64,000 nt of DNA from Clytia hemisphaerica (GCA_902728285.1 CACVBU010000879.1:170382-234381), one strand, 5' to 3'; counted from the stretch's first letter, positions 31,904 through 43,895 are shown. Notes: generated by a model not told the origin, from the sequence alone. Program-made: numbers and translations.

Positions 31904-33405
31904 ATTGGTTGTTTTTTTCATTCAAAAACATTATTAATAGCAATGCCCACCATCAAGCATATTTCAATTTTCAATAAAATTGATTTTTGAAGCCGGAACT
32001 TTCTAAAAATCGCCGGAACAGCCCATTTTCGCCGGAAAAACGGTATTTCTTGAATTTCTTGAGCTGTACTTTATATTTTTTCATGAAATTTTGCACACTG
32101 ATGCAAAATGTCGATACCTAAATTGTGACGGAGCCCTATTTTCGAAAAAAATTCAATTCTGGCCGAAAACGGCGGAAATATGCCGGAAAAACTGGCTTTT
32201 CGGCATTTTCTCGAGATTTCATCATTAGTTTTTTCAGATTTTTTGCTCAAAGATGCGTATTAACAATGCCCAACACATGGCCTAGTCCGATTCTTGAGAA
32301 AAAATATTTTCCGTCCGAAAATGCCGGAAATATGCCGGAAATCGCCGTTTTTCTGGATTTTCATTGGACTTTTTCCACATAATTGGTTATTTTTTCATTC
32401 AAAAACATATCAATAAAATTCCCCCATCAAGCAAATGTTTTTCAATTTAATAAAATTGATTTTTTGAAGCCGGGTTTTTCTAAAAACGCCGGAACAGCCG
32501 ATTTTCGCCGGAAAACTGTATTTCTTGAATTTCTTGAGCTGTAGTTTTTATTTTTTAATGAAATTTTGCACACTGATGCAAAATGTCAATACCTAAATTG
32601 TGACGGAGCCCGATTTTCGAAAAAAAATCAATTCCTGCTGAAAATGCCGGAAATATGCCGGAAAAACTGTTTTTTTTTGCATTTTCTCGAGATTTTATCA
32701 TAAGTTTTTTTCTGACTTTTTGCTCAAAGATGTGTATTAACAATGCCCAAAACATGGCCGAGTCCGATTTTTGAGAAAAATTTTTTCCGGCGGAAAATGC
32801 CTGAAATATGCTGGAAATCGCCGTTTTTCTAGATTTTCATTGGACTTTTTCCTTATAATTGGTTGTTTTTTCATTCAAAAACATTATTAATAGCAATGCC
32901 CACCATCAAGCATGTTTCAATTTCAATAAAATTGATTTTTGAAGCCGGAACTATTTTAAAATCGCCGGAACAACCTATTTCGTTCGCCGGAAAGACAGTA
33001 TTTCTTGAATTTCTCGAGCTGTACTTTATTTTTTTTTATGAAATTTCGCACACTGATGCAATATGACAATACCCAAAATGTGACGGAACCCGATTTTCGA
33101 AAAAAAAAAGTTTTTCCCGGCCGAAAATGCCGGAAATATGCCGGAAAAAATCGGTTTTTTTGATATTTTCTCGAATTTTCATTTCTAGTTTTTTCTGATT
33201 TTTTGCAGAAAGATGCGTATTCGCAATGCTCAAAACATGGCCGAGTTCGATTTTTGAGAAAAAAAATTTTCCGGTTGAAAATGCCGGAAATCACCGTTTA
33301 GTTTACTTATATTTCTATGCTTTTCACACAAAAACATTATTCATAACAATGCTCACCATCAAGCATGATTCAATTGTCAATAAAACTGAGTTTTGCGACC
33401 AGAAC
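31904..33405. repeat. About 477-bp tandem repeat, 3.2 copies
   Basis: Units begin with ATTGGTTGTTTTTTCATTC-like sequence at 31904, 32382 and 32858, with a partial fourth from about 33321. Each unit contains words built on CCGGAAATATGCCGGAAA and a conserved GTGACGGAGCCC. The copies differ by scattered substitutions, so the duplication is not very recent. A related sequence lies inverted at 50400-51060. No protein-coding frame persists across units. Confidence 0.9.
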
Positions 33406-34837
33406 TTCCTATTTATTATTTCCCTACAACCCTTCCTTCTCCCCCAATCAACAATCAATGATGAATTTATTGTGTTGTGTATTTTCGCTAAACGCTTTTC
33501 TGACTGATTTTTTTCATTTTTCTTTTCGCATTGCTATCTAACTTTAATCATCAGGTAAGGTAGGTCCATTCAGCATATTGCTTGTTGCTTTTCATCTAGT
33601 AGCCATTTAGACCTCAAATTTCTATTTTGACCAAATACCCTTGACAGGCAAAACTCGAAAAATTATTTTCTGTATATGAATTTCCTGGCTAACAAAAAGT
33701 TTTTGGGGTGGAAGTTTTGTCTGTTAAGGGAGTGCAACAAACGTTACTTAGCTGAATAGCTCGGACGGTATTTTGGGAATTTTCTTTCGTGAATCTTCCT
33801 CCGAAATCTTAAGGTTCAGAAACTTTAAAGAAAGGTTTGTTTCTGATGATTTTGTGATGAGACCGGGGAAAGGATGTACATACTGAATACAAATCCTTTG
33901 GATGAAATTTTTCACCAACGTTTGAACTTTCTCTGTGACCATTTACTTTATGCACAGGTGTTTATTTCCTTCATCAAACTTCATTATCGCTAAAAAGGTT
34001 TTACCTAAAAGTTAGCTCTCCCCATTATCGCGAAAAAAGCGTTTCATCTGATAGGTTGTACAGAGCACTTTGCGTGGTCATTTAAGCGCTTAATCGCGAA
34101 TTTTACCAAATGCCTTCATGGTGTCCCAGTTAATTGCTTCCCCTTCAAATTTTTAAAAAATTTGCTCCCCGGCAAACTCCTCCATTTTCGGGAATTGTTG
34201 TCAATTCGAGGTCAATGAAGCTAAAATATCAACAAATTAAAGCCGTTTATCAATTTCTATCCGCATAACCCACATTTTTGCCCATTGATTACGAAGTCAA
34301 CGGGTTTACTGTTTTATCCGGAGATCACTGCTTTTCTTGGTCTACACAATAAACAGCTCCAGGCTTTCAGGAGTTTTACGCTCGAAACGAAGGAAACTAA
34401 TATGTAGAAAGCTAAGACCAGAGGGTAATCCGAAAAGAATTTCCCGGGGGTAAAAAGATGTTCTAAAATTTCTCACTTTAAGGAAATAATTGTTCCAAGG
34501 AATCTTTCCAAATTATGCCATTTTCCAAGGCGCAAGGGGTATTCGCACATTTCCAAGAATTTCATTTTGAATTGCAAAAGTTCGTCCACCACACTGTATG
34601 GTTATTATAAGTATCTTTGCAATTCGAAACATAACATCATTGACGCTAGATGAACGTCAAAACGACGTCTCTGTTAGCAGGTTGACCAATTGAAAAAAAT
34701 CACCGAAAAACACCAAAACTGATTATTTTTTCTTTAAAAGTCCAAACAACGTAGAAAAATATCCCATTTTCGAAGCCCTTTGTAATACATAACGACTTTC
34801 CCTGGGACGAACGCTTAAAACCGCTGCTCTGTACAAC
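33406..34837. other. No gene seen
   Basis: A+T-rich DNA with short unrecognised ORFs only. Confidence 0.45.
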
Positions 34838-35260
34838 TACAGTGAACTCTCTCTAATTCGAACTTCTATTATTCTAGCCTTTTTATAATTCGAACTACTT
34901 TAATGTCGGTAATTTTCATTGCCAGAGAATTTCGAGAATAAACAAATTCTACTTTTTCTTATAAAGTGGAGAAAAATATTTGTTCTGATGATTTGATTGG
35001 TCTAAAAGTCTCTTGCCATAAAAACTTCTAAAAAGAAGATTACCTTGAAAAAATATAAACGTATCGTAAATCATCAATATTGATTTTTTTCGCGGCTTAT
35101 TAATTTTCATTTAAAATCGCGGTAATTATGGCCGCTAAAATTCCTGATAAAATTAATTTAATTCTCAGTTCCCGTCGTGGTGAAAACCTTTATCGGATTT
35201 CTCTGTAATTCGACCAAATCAGATTCCCCGTTGAGTTCGAATTTGCGAGAGTCAATTGTA
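34838..35260. mobile_element. 423-bp pogo/Tigger-like MITE
   Basis: The left end reads TACAGTGAACTCTCTCTAAT and the right end, reverse complemented, TACAATTGACTCTCGCAAAT; both continue TCGAAC. The TA ends and the CAGTxxxCTCTCxAATTCGAA-like terminus resemble pogo/Tigger elements of the Tc1/mariner superfamily. Non-coding. Confidence 0.75.
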
Positions 35261-35576
35261 CCATCTGCTAATTTATTAAAAAATACTCTTGCGTGGTGTT
35301 AAAATTGGGTGGAGCTATTAATCCCATGTCAGGGATTTACCTTCATTTGGAAACATCAAACAGGAAATGTAAGCTATTGGGGGATGTTTTCAAGCAAATT
35401 TAAGGTAGCGAAAAATTGTTAAAATTCATTAGTCATTACGTAATGAATATCAAGAATAGCGGTAAGGCATTGCGAGAAATTCAACAGTTTTCAAAAACAT
35501 GCCTTTTTCCAAGAAACTTACCTGCTTTAAAAGAACCTTTTAAACAGCCGAAATTGCTAAAATACTATAAGATGAT

Positions 35577-35747
35577 TACAGTTGTCACTCTCTAACTCGA
35601 CGTTATACTCTTCGATACGCTTCATTATTCGATAATATTGAAAGTCATAGTCAACAAGGAACTCTCATAAACGACGCTCTACTATTCATTATTATTCGAT
35701 GAAAATCCAATTACCCTTCAAAATTGAATTAGAGAGCGTCAACTGTA
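35577..35747. mobile_element. 171-bp pogo/Tigger-like MITE
   Basis: The ends TACAGTTGTCACTCTCTAAC and, reverse complemented, TACAGTTGACGCTCTCTAAT form inverted repeats related to those of the 34.8-kb element. It is shorter, with A+T-rich non-coding interior. Confidence 0.75.
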
Positions 35748-37299
35748 TTTTATTTACAAGAAAAATTGTCATTCGGATCCTTTTTGTCAAGAAATTTTCA
35801 AAGATATTGAATTCAATTGAACCGAATAGCCAATCATAATCTTCTATTAGTCTTGCCTGTGAACTTGTTTGTAATCAAACCCAAACAAATGCAGTTAAAA
35901 ATTCTCCTTTAAAAAACGAAAGCGTGAAATTATTGGTCAAAACTCAGTACCGGATTTCGAGTCAAAAGCTCGCAAAATACTCTGAGTTAGATGATTTCTT
36001 AACATGTAGTTTTTAAGAATTTCTTAAATGGCTGTAAAAACGGCATGTTTACCCCCCCCCCCAAAAAAAAATGATCTAGAGTAGTTTTTGCGTCAAAAAT
36101 ACTGTCCGATGTATATTAATTTCAAAAGACGATCCCACCATTCAAAAATTTATACTGTTGAATTAATTTGCAAAAAAGTGCTTTTGCGTGCTTAAACGTG
36201 GTAAAAGGATAAGTTTTCCAAATCAGGAAAAAAAGTATACGAAAATAATGTTGAAAACACATGTCATACCCCGCCACCACCCAATCCCCCCCCCGCGGAA
36301 TGTTATCCCCAAAAGCACGCTTTCTGAAATTTATTTAATAAAAAGCATAAAAACTCGATTAAGTCGCACCCTATACAACTTTTGTAAAACCTTTTGAACG
36401 ATTTTGTAGTTGATGAAGGAAATAAATTTCTGTGAAGTTACAGTAAATGGTCACGTGATAGAATTAGTACTGCTTTCTCTTCCGACATCTCGTAAGATAA
36501 GTCACTTCCCGTTGAATAAGAGAAAGTTTCGAATCTTGGTGAAAATTCCACACAATGGGTTTGTAAGTCAAATAGTGCCGTGTGCCTGGCCCCGCTATCT
36601 CTGAGACGAAATCATCAAAAAACGATCCTTTTATCTAAAAGTCTTTGAATCGGAATATTTCGGAGGTTGGAGGTCGAAGAATTTCTTGAAATACTTAACC
36701 GAGCTATTCGGCAATTTATGCGGTTCATGGCGTCATTTTGCAATCAGAGAGAGTAATTATATTAAAAGCTCTCAGATATTTCTTCTTCTCTCAGAGTCTT
36801 TTTCGCCCTGTCAAAATGACGTCATTGGTCTCATGAAAAGTAACGTTTGTTGTGCTAATTTGGTCAAAAATGGAAAATTGAAAATTAAATGGCTACAGTG
36901 ATGAAAAGTAAAGACAAGGGTGTAAAAATAATGACTTGCAAAGTTTACATATTCAAGTATTAGTTCATCGGGAAAATGGCGGTGGCATTTCTGCTTTTCC
37001 TTTCCTTTGTCCTCAGTCTGCGAATGTTCACTAGCGATCGAATCGCTTTGTTTTCGGAGAGCTCGAGTAGCCTCTCAGGGCGGATAGGAAAGAGTGCCTT
37101 TATATTTTTTGTATTTTTTTTTTGTAATTTTTTTTTGTCATAGTTTTCTCAGAAAATATAGCAACATGTCTTGTATTTCATCGCACATTTCTTGACTATG
37201 AAGTATTGGGGTCCGTGAATCTCTTTGAGATGTTATGCTGTTTACGAGTTTACTCATTGCGATACCCGGAATTTGTTTCTAGGATCAACTTCTTCGTTA
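35748..37299. other. No supported gene; C-tracts
   Basis: Short ORFs at 36188-36397, 36410-36604 and 36686-36901 are unrecognised. Homopolymer C runs are present at about 36051-36062 and 36287-36294, and a T-rich run at 37108-37138. Confidence 0.4.
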
Positions 37300-37485
37300 T
37301 ATTCTCACCAGGCATGTGCGACGAGAGGCCGGTACACCATGCGCTGATTTACAACTTACGGTTTCGATACAATTTCTTCTGATAAGTCCAATCGACGAAC
37401 TTGATCGATCAATCTGATTCATTTCTTCACACGTCATAGAGTGTAGAGTGTTCCGATGAATTGTTTATACACGGTGGTGTTTGAT

Positions 37486-37560
37486 TTCATGGGTGGGATC
37501 GTACCCACGACATTGAGATTAGACGTCTGACTCTCTAACCACTGGACCACGCTCTCTGTC
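37486..37560 (-). repeat. tRNA-like head, unit 1
   Basis: The minus strand reads GTGGTCCAGTGGTTAGAG (A-box/D-arm like) and GTGGGTACGATCCCAC, a perfect 5-bp T-arm stem containing a B-box-like GGTACGATCCC. The acceptor ends do not pair and the anticodon arm is poor, so it is tRNA-derived (SINE-like), not a functional tRNA. Confidence 0.6.
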
Positions 37561-37784
37561 ATGTTACCAAGTGAATGATCAACCAATTTCAACACTTTGG
37601 CTTTGAGACTGAGACATACAAGGAGAACCTTTAAATTTTGTGATACAAGTACGGCGCATTAACTAAGTTCTAGTTAGTTCACGATTCTTTACGAGATTAT
37701 TCTGATCCCTAACTAGCTTTACCTCTTCACACGGCTGAGAGTATACCGACCATTGAATATCTAAGTCGGTGGTGTGTGATTTCA

Positions 37785-37857
37785 CCAGTGGATTCGTACC
37801 CACAACCTTGAGATTAGAAATCTGACTCTCTTACCACTAGACCACGCTCTCTGTCAT
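37785..37857 (-). repeat. tRNA-like head, unit 2
   Basis: Same layout 299 bp away: GTGGTCTAGTGGTAAGAG and GTGGGTACGAATCCAC. The rest of the approximately 300-bp unit is also related to units 1 and 3. Confidence 0.6.
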
Positions 37858-38092
37858 GTATAGAGTTAATGACTTAACCAAAACTTTAATACTTTGGTTA
37901 CGAAACTGAAACGTCGCAAGATGCCTCTTCGAAATTTGTGATACAAATGCGGCGCACTATTCATCTTCGAATTGTTTCATGATTTTTTCGACATTGTTCT
38001 GGTCAGGCCACCAACTAGCTTTATTTCATCGCACAGCTTGAGAGAGTCCGAATCTTCCTACTCATATCTACCAAATTTGTCGGGCTATGATG

Positions 38093-38165
38093 ATTTAGTG
38101 GCTTCGAACACACAAATTTTTGATTGAAAGTCGGGCGTCTTAACCACTCGACCATGCTCTCTGAC
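38093..38165 (-). repeat. tRNA-like head, unit 3
   Basis: The minus strand reads ATGGTCGAGTGGTTAAGACG (very close to a serine- or leucine-type tRNA D-arm) and GTGTTCGAAGCC (B-box). It is followed in minus sense by a body homologous to the other units. Confidence 0.6.
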
Positions 38166-38169
38166 AATA

Positions 38170-39478
38170 AGATAATTCTTCAAGCTGTGCATTTCTTCTT
38201 TCTGGAAAGGGATAAGAATGATGTGTCAGGTGTCACAAATTACAAAAATACCGCGCAGTAAAGTAGTGGATATCAAAATTGACTTCCGACCAGGAGTACA
38301 GGGCTTTATTCCTTCTCGTGACCCATGTATGATATGATTGACAAAGCCCTCAAAGCTTAAGGGACCCTAACCGGGGCCTATTACGTTAGATGGCAGGCAA
38401 ATCTCTTTGTTAGTTTAGTTTTAATTCTCTTAAGACAGTAGAAAAATTACCTTCATTACTATACTATACTAAGAATCATTTGAAACGCGTCTAAAGCAGG
38501 GAGAGTTTATTTTTCAAACGAGTGCCCGAAAATGGAGGAATTTTTTTCAAACTGAAGAAAGAAAACATTTGTTCAAAATTAAAATCTTGAATTATCTTTT
38601 CGTAAATTTTTATAGTAGCAATAATTGAAAAATCTACAAAATCTGATTAATTTTAAACACCTCCGTATTTTTACAGAACAAGTGGACCCCCAACTGGAAC
38701 CATATCAACTCTCTTTAGGAAAAGTATTCTAAGATTTCAACCCGTTGCAATAAATTGTTCCCATCCCGCTGGGAACGACAAACGGGCAATTTATCTCTGA
38801 TGATAGAAATTTGAATTGCAGCCAATAAAATACAAAATGTCATCCCTTTTTGCATCTCGTTTCTTCATTTTTATCCCCCCTACTAAAAATTTCTCACGCG
38901 TCACTGAGACAGGAGTGTATTAAATGACAACAATTACAAATTCATTATGTTTGAGCCTAGAAATAAAAACAACACTATTTCCATCAATGATACTGAATAC
39001 AAAAATTACAAAACAACCAAACTTATAACCTAGAAATAGATGAAATTTTTTTTTTAAATATATCTCCAAGTCTTCGAGTACTGTACTTTTTGCTCGCAGG
39101 AAAATTAAAATTTAAGTTGACCTTCAACTTCAACAGACTTATTAGTAAGATCCCTAGAAACATTACAAAAAGCAAGACACTCCACTATGAACATAAATCC
39201 ATAAAAGGAAGCACTCCAAAGCACCACCTACCTACTTTCAGAATGACTAAAATGCCAATGTTTGAAATTTTGCGAGAAACAGGCGTGATTTTGTTTTCGG
39301 GGAATAGAACTTTCCAAACAAAAATATCAGTAAAGTTTTATGTGGAAAGAGAAGATTGCCAAGACTAGCATTATAATAATAATATTCGCATTGCTGGGAA
39401 GTAACTGTAGTCTGGCAGAAATGTGACATAAAAGAGGCAAAGCTGGAAAAAGATTCCACGCAAGGTTTTAGATTAACA
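38170..39478. other. No supported gene
   Basis: The ORF at 39090-39368 (plus) has no recognised motif. The rest is A+T-rich. Confidence 0.4.
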
Positions 39479-39685
39479 TACCTTATCGGCCAAAATTTAG
39501 TCGGCCCTAAGTGACTAAATTTTGGCTTGCTGACTAAAAATTTGGGCCAAATTAACTGTAAATATAACCGCTTAGTCGGCCCTAAGTGACTAAATACTAA
39601 ATTTTGACGAGGTGACTAAAATTAGGGCCGACTAAAATTAAGGCCGACTAAAATTAAGGCCGACTAAGTTTTGGCCGATAAGGTA
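39479..39685. mobile_element. 207-bp MITE (TA-bounded)
   Basis: TACCTTATCGGCCAAAAT at the left and TACCTTATCGGCCAAAAC (reverse complement) at the right begin inverted repeats of nearly 30 bp. AGTCGGCC-type words repeat several more times inside in both orientations. Confidence 0.85.
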
Positions 39686-39792
39686 CTCGGAGCCTCGCGA
39701 TGAGGCCCTTGGGGAAAACCTTGCCCAAAGCCTGAAGGGTACTTTTTGTCCAAATTTACCGTCACATTAATCTTTACGTGTCACGTTAGGTA

Positions 39793-40075
39793 TACACGTT
39801 TTTTTGTTTTTTTTAAAACTAGTTCTACCAAGCAGCCTCAATGTTTCTTAAGAAATTGGCCTTTTGAGTCTTAAATGTTTCTTACATGTTTCTAAACTTT
39901 TTGACATAATCAGCCTCATGGAAGGCTGGATTGGAAGGTTCTTAAAAAAGCCGAATTAAAAAATGTTATTTTCTCATTCTCAGCCTCAGCATGTTTCTTA
40001 GATGTTTCTTAGTTTTTTGGCATTCTGAGCTTCATGTTTCTTAAAAGTGTGTTTCTTAAAAAAAAAAAACGTGTA
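39793..40075. mobile_element. 283-bp MITE with TACACG-T-run ends
   Basis: TACACGTTTTTTT at the left and the same word in reverse complement at the right. The interior repeats ATGTTTCTTA several times. Its ends resemble those of the 47740-48088 element. Confidence 0.65.
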
Positions 40076-40494
40076 GTCATGAATATTCAATGAAAAATGT
40101 CTCGTGATACCCATTCAAATTATTAGTCTATACTGCTTGAGCAGTATTGCATGATAAAATCTTAGTTCAAAATCGGGATTATCGGGTTTCCGGGTTCTTT
40201 CATCGGGGATAATTTCAGGAAATGGTAGAAATCTTCGAAAAATTACCGCACTTTAACCCACCCTCCCTTCATATTACTTATTAAAGTTCTTAAAAAACAG
40301 GTAAAGATTAACAGGTTAAAAATCGGGTTATCTTTTTAATTAGAGTTATAAATTACTGTAGTAAAAATGATCCTTAAAATTAGTGTCACTGGAAATATTC
40401 TAGTGGAATTTCTTTCACATATGGTCCTAAAAAGCTTCCCAAGAGTGTTTTAAATTTTATAACTTTACAATTGTAAGTAGAATATATTGGGTGT
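40076..40494. other. No gene seen
   Basis: Short A+T-rich DNA leading into the ORF at 40495. Confidence 0.4.
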
Positions 40495-41835
40495 GTGTCG
40501 ATCTTGAAGGTCGATTTTAATGAGGCGTTGATCAAAAGAATCATTGAAATGATAATCCAAAAGAAATCTTTATTCTTAACACATCCCTACTGTTTCGTAA
40601 AAAATCATCCTTCGTCTTCACAGACCCAACATTGCCTTTGGCATTTTATGAATGCTCCGACAATTTTTAAGATGGAGATGAATGGAGAACACGAGGCTTG
40701 TATCGTTTGCCAACAAAAAACCGAGGAGGCACTTCGTGTTTGCGTATCGGGAATTGGGAAACTCGAGGAATACGCTAAAGTTCTAAATGACGATCGAATA
40801 AAATCAACGTTAGCAAAACAAGCACCTGTCCAAATTCACCTGAGCTGCCAAAAGAATCTCAGCAACAGTATACGAAAACGGAAGAAGGAAATTGCAGATG
40901 AAAAAGACCCTGTTAGAAATAAAGTACCTAGAAAGAGACAATCCATGAGTGCTTTTGATTTCAAAAAGCAATGCATTTTTTGTTTAGATGTGACATTGAT
41001 GAGAGACATTCTAACAGGCTACACACTTTTCTAAAGTAGTCTATCTACATTTTACGTGATACGTTGCTTGAAATTTGCGATAAACGTGATGACGAATGGG
41101 CAGAAGAAGTGAGACAGCGAATCGTCCCCTGCGTTGATCTAATACAAGGGAACGCCGAGTATCATGAAAATTTTCGAAAAAACTTTACTGGTATAGCCAA
41201 CCCTGGAATGGATAAGGAGAGACCCCAAAATAATGAAAAACAAAATTACTTTGAAACAATCTGCGATTGGCTGAAAACCGAGGGTGAATTGCACTCACTC
41301 GCTGAGATTCATGAGAAGATAAAAGAAATTGCCGAGTCCGATGACGTGATATGTCTCCCGGAAATATCTAAAAGGAAAACTTGTCGAGAAATATGACTCC
41401 TTATTCTTTGCCGAGATGCAAGGTCGATCTGATGTGGTTGTCTTTTGGGATATGTGTAACCATCTATGATCAATGATGAATGATATCAAAACAGGATGCG
41501 TGACAGTGATGAGGAAGCGAAGCGAATAATAAAACAAGCCGCGAAATTGATCTTGGGTGAAATGAAGTCAACTCTTTTTGATACGACAGAGTACCCATCC
41601 CATGAAATGATCAAGGACGTGAAGTTTGGAAAGTCACGGGTCCCAAGTTATCTTCGACTGTTGATGGAAATGCTGACTAAGAACGAGTTAAAGTAGGCAA
41701 ACATCGGACAAGCTATTGTGAGTGAAGCGATCCCGCGATCCCGCACCTCACCAATCATCTTTGGGTTGGGCGTAGATAGAAAAAGTGTTTGGTTCATAAT
41801 GGCTTTTGACCGAACTAAGTCGACTTGAATTTTCC
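40495..41835 (+). pseudogene. Paired CxxC/HxxC zinc-binding-like protein, frameshifted
   Basis: 40495-41034 (about 180 codons) contains CIVCQQKTEEALRVC and, 50 residues on, VQIHLSCQKN. A second unit starts FDFKKQCIFCLD and, after a shift, continues at 41064-41396 with DDEWAEEVRQRI and NAEYHENFRKNF, where the expected second HxxC cysteine is lost. FETICDWLKTEGELHSLAEI follows. After another shift comes KYDSLFFAEMQGRSDVVVFW, then SDEEAKRIIKQAAKLILGEM, PSHEMIKDVKFGKSRVPSYL and NIGQAIVSEAIPRS to about 41835. I recognise this layout as a large uncharacterised family in cnidarians, molluscs and arthropods, often found amid mobile elements. Its biochemical role is not known to me. At least three lesions make this copy non-functional. 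Confidence 0.6.
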
Positions 41836-42842
41836 GTGAGCTATGACAAAGTGTCCAGGTTTAAACGCAATGTGGTATAGAACGAGAGCAGCACTGACCT
41901 TCTCAAGCAAAATCTCATTGGCAGGTTTGATCAATGGTCAAGTGACAACCCGACAACGCTTGTTTGATATTCCGATGGCGGATTGGCGGCCGCCCAAGCT
42001 AAAGCTCTATAGGACCGGTCTAATTTTCCATCAGAGAGGAATGATAGTCGGCCTTTGATGTGCCGCATCCCAGGTCGGGTTCAACAGCCCTTGGGCGTAA
42101 ACCTATGAATATTTCAGTTAGACCCGTCAATCCCCGAAAACGAGGGCCGGGTTACCAGACCTCCCGCTGCTAAATTCTTGACGCGGTCTCTCAATATTCC
42201 GTAATGTAAACCTTCCAGATGTTGAAAATTTTCCCGACCTTCAGAGCTTTAGCGTGTAGCATGAAAATTTCTGCATCTGGGTGCCAGATAACGACAACGC
42301 TAGCAACACGTTGCACTTAAAACGTTAGATGAACGTTTAAAAAGTCAAAACATCTGAAGCTTTCTTAACACCCCTGTCTCAGTGACTCGGTGTGAGCAAG
42401 GAATTTGACAGTAAAGAAGGAACTCCACCGAATTACATATGCGTGCTTATAGAATTAATTTATGCAATAAATTTTCGGGAAAAAAACAGCAAAGATGGTA
42501 GCAAAAACATAAACAGATAACAAAATCTAAAAAACTCGAAACAAGCTGCACAGTACAGCAGTAAAGTACTATGTGCTATCACACTGAAACGACCGCCTTC
42601 CATCACGCATCACGTTCGCGAAAGTACATTTTAGATTATTCTTTAAAAACAGATCACAATTTTTCATGTCTCGATTATTCAATTCCAAATAAAAGACATT
42701 CAGGGAAAAAAAAGAGAAACACCTGGGTAATCTAGTTAAAAAAACCGAAAGTAAATGGTAGACAAAGTAATGAGCCAAGGCAAAACGAGATTAGCGTACC
42801 ACTATGAAAGAAACCGCATCCGGCGGTCGATAATGGTTAACG
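41836..42842. other. No supported gene; shared repeat word
   Basis: ORF 41843-42058 may be the degraded continuation of the preceding pseudogene. 42040-42071 is shared with 61173-61205. 42060-42230 is comparatively G+C rich with no recognised RNA gene. Confidence 0.35.
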
Positions 42843-43578
42843 ATGACTGAAGCTTTTGGTGTAACAGTTCAAGACTTGGCACAATGGGAAGAGGAATTTG
42901 TGCAAGAACTTCTTGATGAAACGCTTTTAGATACTGAAATAACCTTTGTCAACGATATTGGGCTTCTCCAGAAAAAAATCGTGCACCCCCTGTTGAGGAG
43001 GTCCATTTCCGTTCCAAGGGCGCAAGGTTTGAAATGCAGTGAAATGCAGTGAAATTCCATAAGGGTAGACGAAAATCCGTCAAAAATAAGCGGAATTCCA
43101 AGGGGGGTAATGATTGAAAATTTGTAAAAATTCGGAATTCCAGAGGGGTATGATCCTAAAATTTCCTGGAATTCCAAGGGGGTAGGTCACAAAAGGTTGG
43201 ACCTCCTCAACAGGGGGTGCACGGTTTTCTTCTGGAAAAGCTCATTGAGATCAAAGATATTATTCAAAAATTCTTAGAATTCGAGCAGGAACTTTTTCTG
43301 GTCACTCATCATGATGAACTACTGTTGGAATAACGTTTGTCAGTGAGGATGAAGTTCCTGATATTATTCACAATTTCAAGAACAAAATTGAGGAATTGGA
43401 AGCAGAAATTGAGGATGAACTCTTGAAAACACGGTCTGAGTTTGAAACTTTCCAGGATGTTAAAATAACTTTTATCAATAATGATGATGTTGCTGAAATT
43501 GTTAAAAAGGTTGAGCCTTTCATTTTGAATGTAACACCAAACCCTTCGTCTGTGTCAGCAAAGGCTAATGGATCTTAG
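42843..43578 (+). pseudogene. Coiled-coil ORF split by a MITE, unknown family
   Basis: 42843-42970 reads DLAQWEEEFVQELLDETLLD, then TEITFVNDIGLLQKK. After the MITE the frame resumes LEKLIEIKDIIQKFLEFEQE; a stop and shift lead to ITFVSEDEVPDIIHNFKNKI, EELEAEIEDELLKTRSEFET and VKITFINNDDVAEIVKKVEP, ending at 43578. The motif ITF(V/I)xxDxxxxI recurs about three times at intervals of 45-60 residues, suggesting an internally repeated acidic helical protein. I do not recognise the family. Its position between two other degraded ORFs on the same strand suggests a common original locus. Confidence 0.4.
42969..43234. mobile_element. MITE with 37-bp inverted ends
   Basis: CGTGCACCCCCTGTTGAGGA at the left, extended outward by CCAGAAAAAAAT, is matched in reverse complement at the right. 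GGAATTCCA words occur three times inside. It interrupts the coiled-coil ORF. Confidence 0.85.
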
Positions 43579-43584
43579 TGTCGA

Positions 43585-43895
43585 ATTCCTTGGGAAGACG
43601 AATCTCTAGTCTCCGCAACAAAGAAGCGCAAAGTCTTCAAAGAACCTCAACGTGTTGGCGGCATGCGAATTTGTGAAAGGAAAGTCACCGTTCAACAACA
43701 CATCAACAGACGCAAGGAACTCTTTCTTGCAAGACGACGATATAAATTATTTTGCAAGAGATCACAGAAACGTGGTCTTTACACGAACCGTCAAACGAGG
43801 ATTGCAAATGATCCTTCGAGATATCTCTCGTCCACAGAAAGCCTCTTGTAAAGCAGTAATCCATTACGATTTCCGCGCTGAACAGGAAGAGGTTT
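43585..43895 (+). pseudogene. Basic ORF with NLS-like stretch, unknown
   Basis: One frame reads ATKKRKVFKEPQR (nuclear-localisation-like), then RICERKVTVQQHINRRKELF and ARRRYKLFCKRSQKR, and stops near 43851. An overlapping frame (43652-43963) is open through HYDFRAEQEE. GAG/GTTTGT at about 43890 could be a donor. It continues the same-strand series of degraded ORFs. Function unknown. Confidence 0.3.

Noticed and set aside
37486..38165. Functional tRNA genes
   Set aside because: D- and T-arm-like parts are good, but the acceptor stems do not pair and the anticodon arms are poor in all three.
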